From the NCBI GenBank assembly GCA_023424585.1, contig JAFADT010000229.1:1-5787 (forward strand): a stretch of 5,787 nucleotides of DNA. Direction: 5' to 3'. Under the pieces are notes generated by a model. That model made no database searches. It saw only the letters and a program-made list of their open reading frames with translations, and had not been told where the DNA came from. This stretch comes from Pseudomonadota bacterium (lineage in GTDB: Bacteria; Myxococcota; Myxococcia; Myxococcales; Myxococcaceae). Positions 5,562 to 5,787 of the stretch are shown in pieces. The first letter of the stretch is position 1. Every line of letters starts with the position of its first letter. A program made the translations under genes and the position numbers.

Positions 5562-5787
5562 ATGCGCCGCGCAACCAAACGGCCGGGGACACATCCCATG
5601 GAAATCACGGCGTCAGGTCCGGTCAGGACCTGCGTCGGGTGCGGTTCGCGCAAGGCACAGGCGGAACTCACCCGGTTCGTGGTAGGTCCCCAGGGCGGCG
5701 TGGTGGCGGACAGGCGGCGGAGGCTGCCGGGGCGGGGGGCGTACCTGTGCGGTGCCGGTTGTCTGACGGCAGCGCTCAAGCGTAAGG
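5562..5787 (+). CDS. ylxR: YlxR/RnpM-family (DUF448) protein, N-terminal part (runs off the right edge)
   Basis: 75 residues visible, no stop before the edge; the family is usually about 90-100 residues. Seen, numbered from ATG 5562: VRTCVGCGSRKAQAELTRFV (21-40), GGVVAD (45-50), then GRGAYLCGAGCLTAALKRK (57-75). This pattern of CVGC, a central D and GRGAYLC...CL..A.KRK is diagnostic of YlxR. Four cysteines (24, 27, 63, 67) are spaced as in other members. Known: in Bacillus subtilis YlxR (RnpM) binds RNase P RNA and modulates RNase P; the nusA-ylxR-infB position is conserved. Odd: the Arg normally after CVGC is Gly, and the conserved Lys five residues later is Gln. Start uncertain: ATG 5562 (strong purine tract, adds the basic MRRATKRPGTHP) or ATG 5598 (family-typical length). 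Codon third positions are less G/C-biased than in nusA. Confidence 0.9.
   Translation, partial: MRRATKRPGTHPMEITASGPVRTCVGCGSRKAQAELTRFVVGPQGGVVADRRRRLPGRGAYLCGAGCLTAALKRK
5614..5632 (+). other. Perfect 7-bp stem-loop inside the start of ylxR
   Basis: CAGGTCC (5614-5620) and GGACCTG (5626-5632) flank a 5-nt loop GGTCA. It lies in the coding sequence, 14 nt after ATG 5598 or 50 nt after ATG 5562, so it could affect early translation, or be chance in GC-rich DNA. Confidence 0.3.

Noticed and set aside
3732..5594. 620-codon open frame on the - strand opposite nusA
   Set aside because: It is antisense to an unmistakable nusA. Its product is a low-complexity His/Leu/Val/Arg-rich chain with no domain, which is expected from GC-rich codon bias.

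Overview
The window is about 70% GC with strong G/C preference at third codon positions. It carries a rimP-nusA-ylxR translation/transcription operon on the + strand and, divergently, a nitrilase-family gene followed by envelope and sensor genes on the - strand. Base composition, a NusA with an enlarged N-terminal domain, and an envelope FecR-type operon beside housekeeping genes suggest a myxobacterium (Myxococcota, Myxococcus/Corallococcus/Stigmatella-like). I infer this from style and protein resemblance, not from a database match.

Left part, 1-3077, - strand, in transcription order: (1) a Nit1-type carbon-nitrogen hydrolase with the full catalytic set; (2) after an 85-nt gap, a short exported protein that is essentially one FecR domain; (3) overlapping it by 4 nt (ATGA), a signal-peptide protein with a helical hairpin segment, a beta-rich segment resembling the region that usually follows a FecR domain, and a fibronectin/Ig-like C-terminal domain; (4) after 28 nt, the N-terminal 286 residues of a membrane sensor with a double-Cache-like periplasmic region, whose output domain lies beyond base 1. 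Genes 2-4 look like one envelope-sensing unit. Whether the nitrilase is co-transcribed with them is unclear.

Middle part, 3078-3286, is the divergent regulatory region. Next to the nitrilase start is a perfect 14-bp palindrome that contains a -10-like TATAAC, spaced so that the mRNA would begin at the ATG itself. Next to rimP is a leader with two mutually exclusive hairpins sharing nine bases. The second is a 12-bp stem followed by T-rich sequence, a terminator-like structure ending just before the rimP ribosome binding site. This looks like a transcription attenuator in front of the operon that encodes NusA, a factor that itself acts on pausing and termination.

Right part, 3287-5787, + strand: rimP (30S subunit maturation), nusA (transcription elongation/termination factor with S1, two KH and two C-terminal AR/HhH-like domains) and the start of ylxR (DUF448/RnpM). 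This is the widespread rimP-nusA-ylxR-(infB) order, so infB would be expected downstream. No tRNA, rRNA, CRISPR array, insertion sequence or phage gene is visible, and no stretch over 300 bases lacks a gene.
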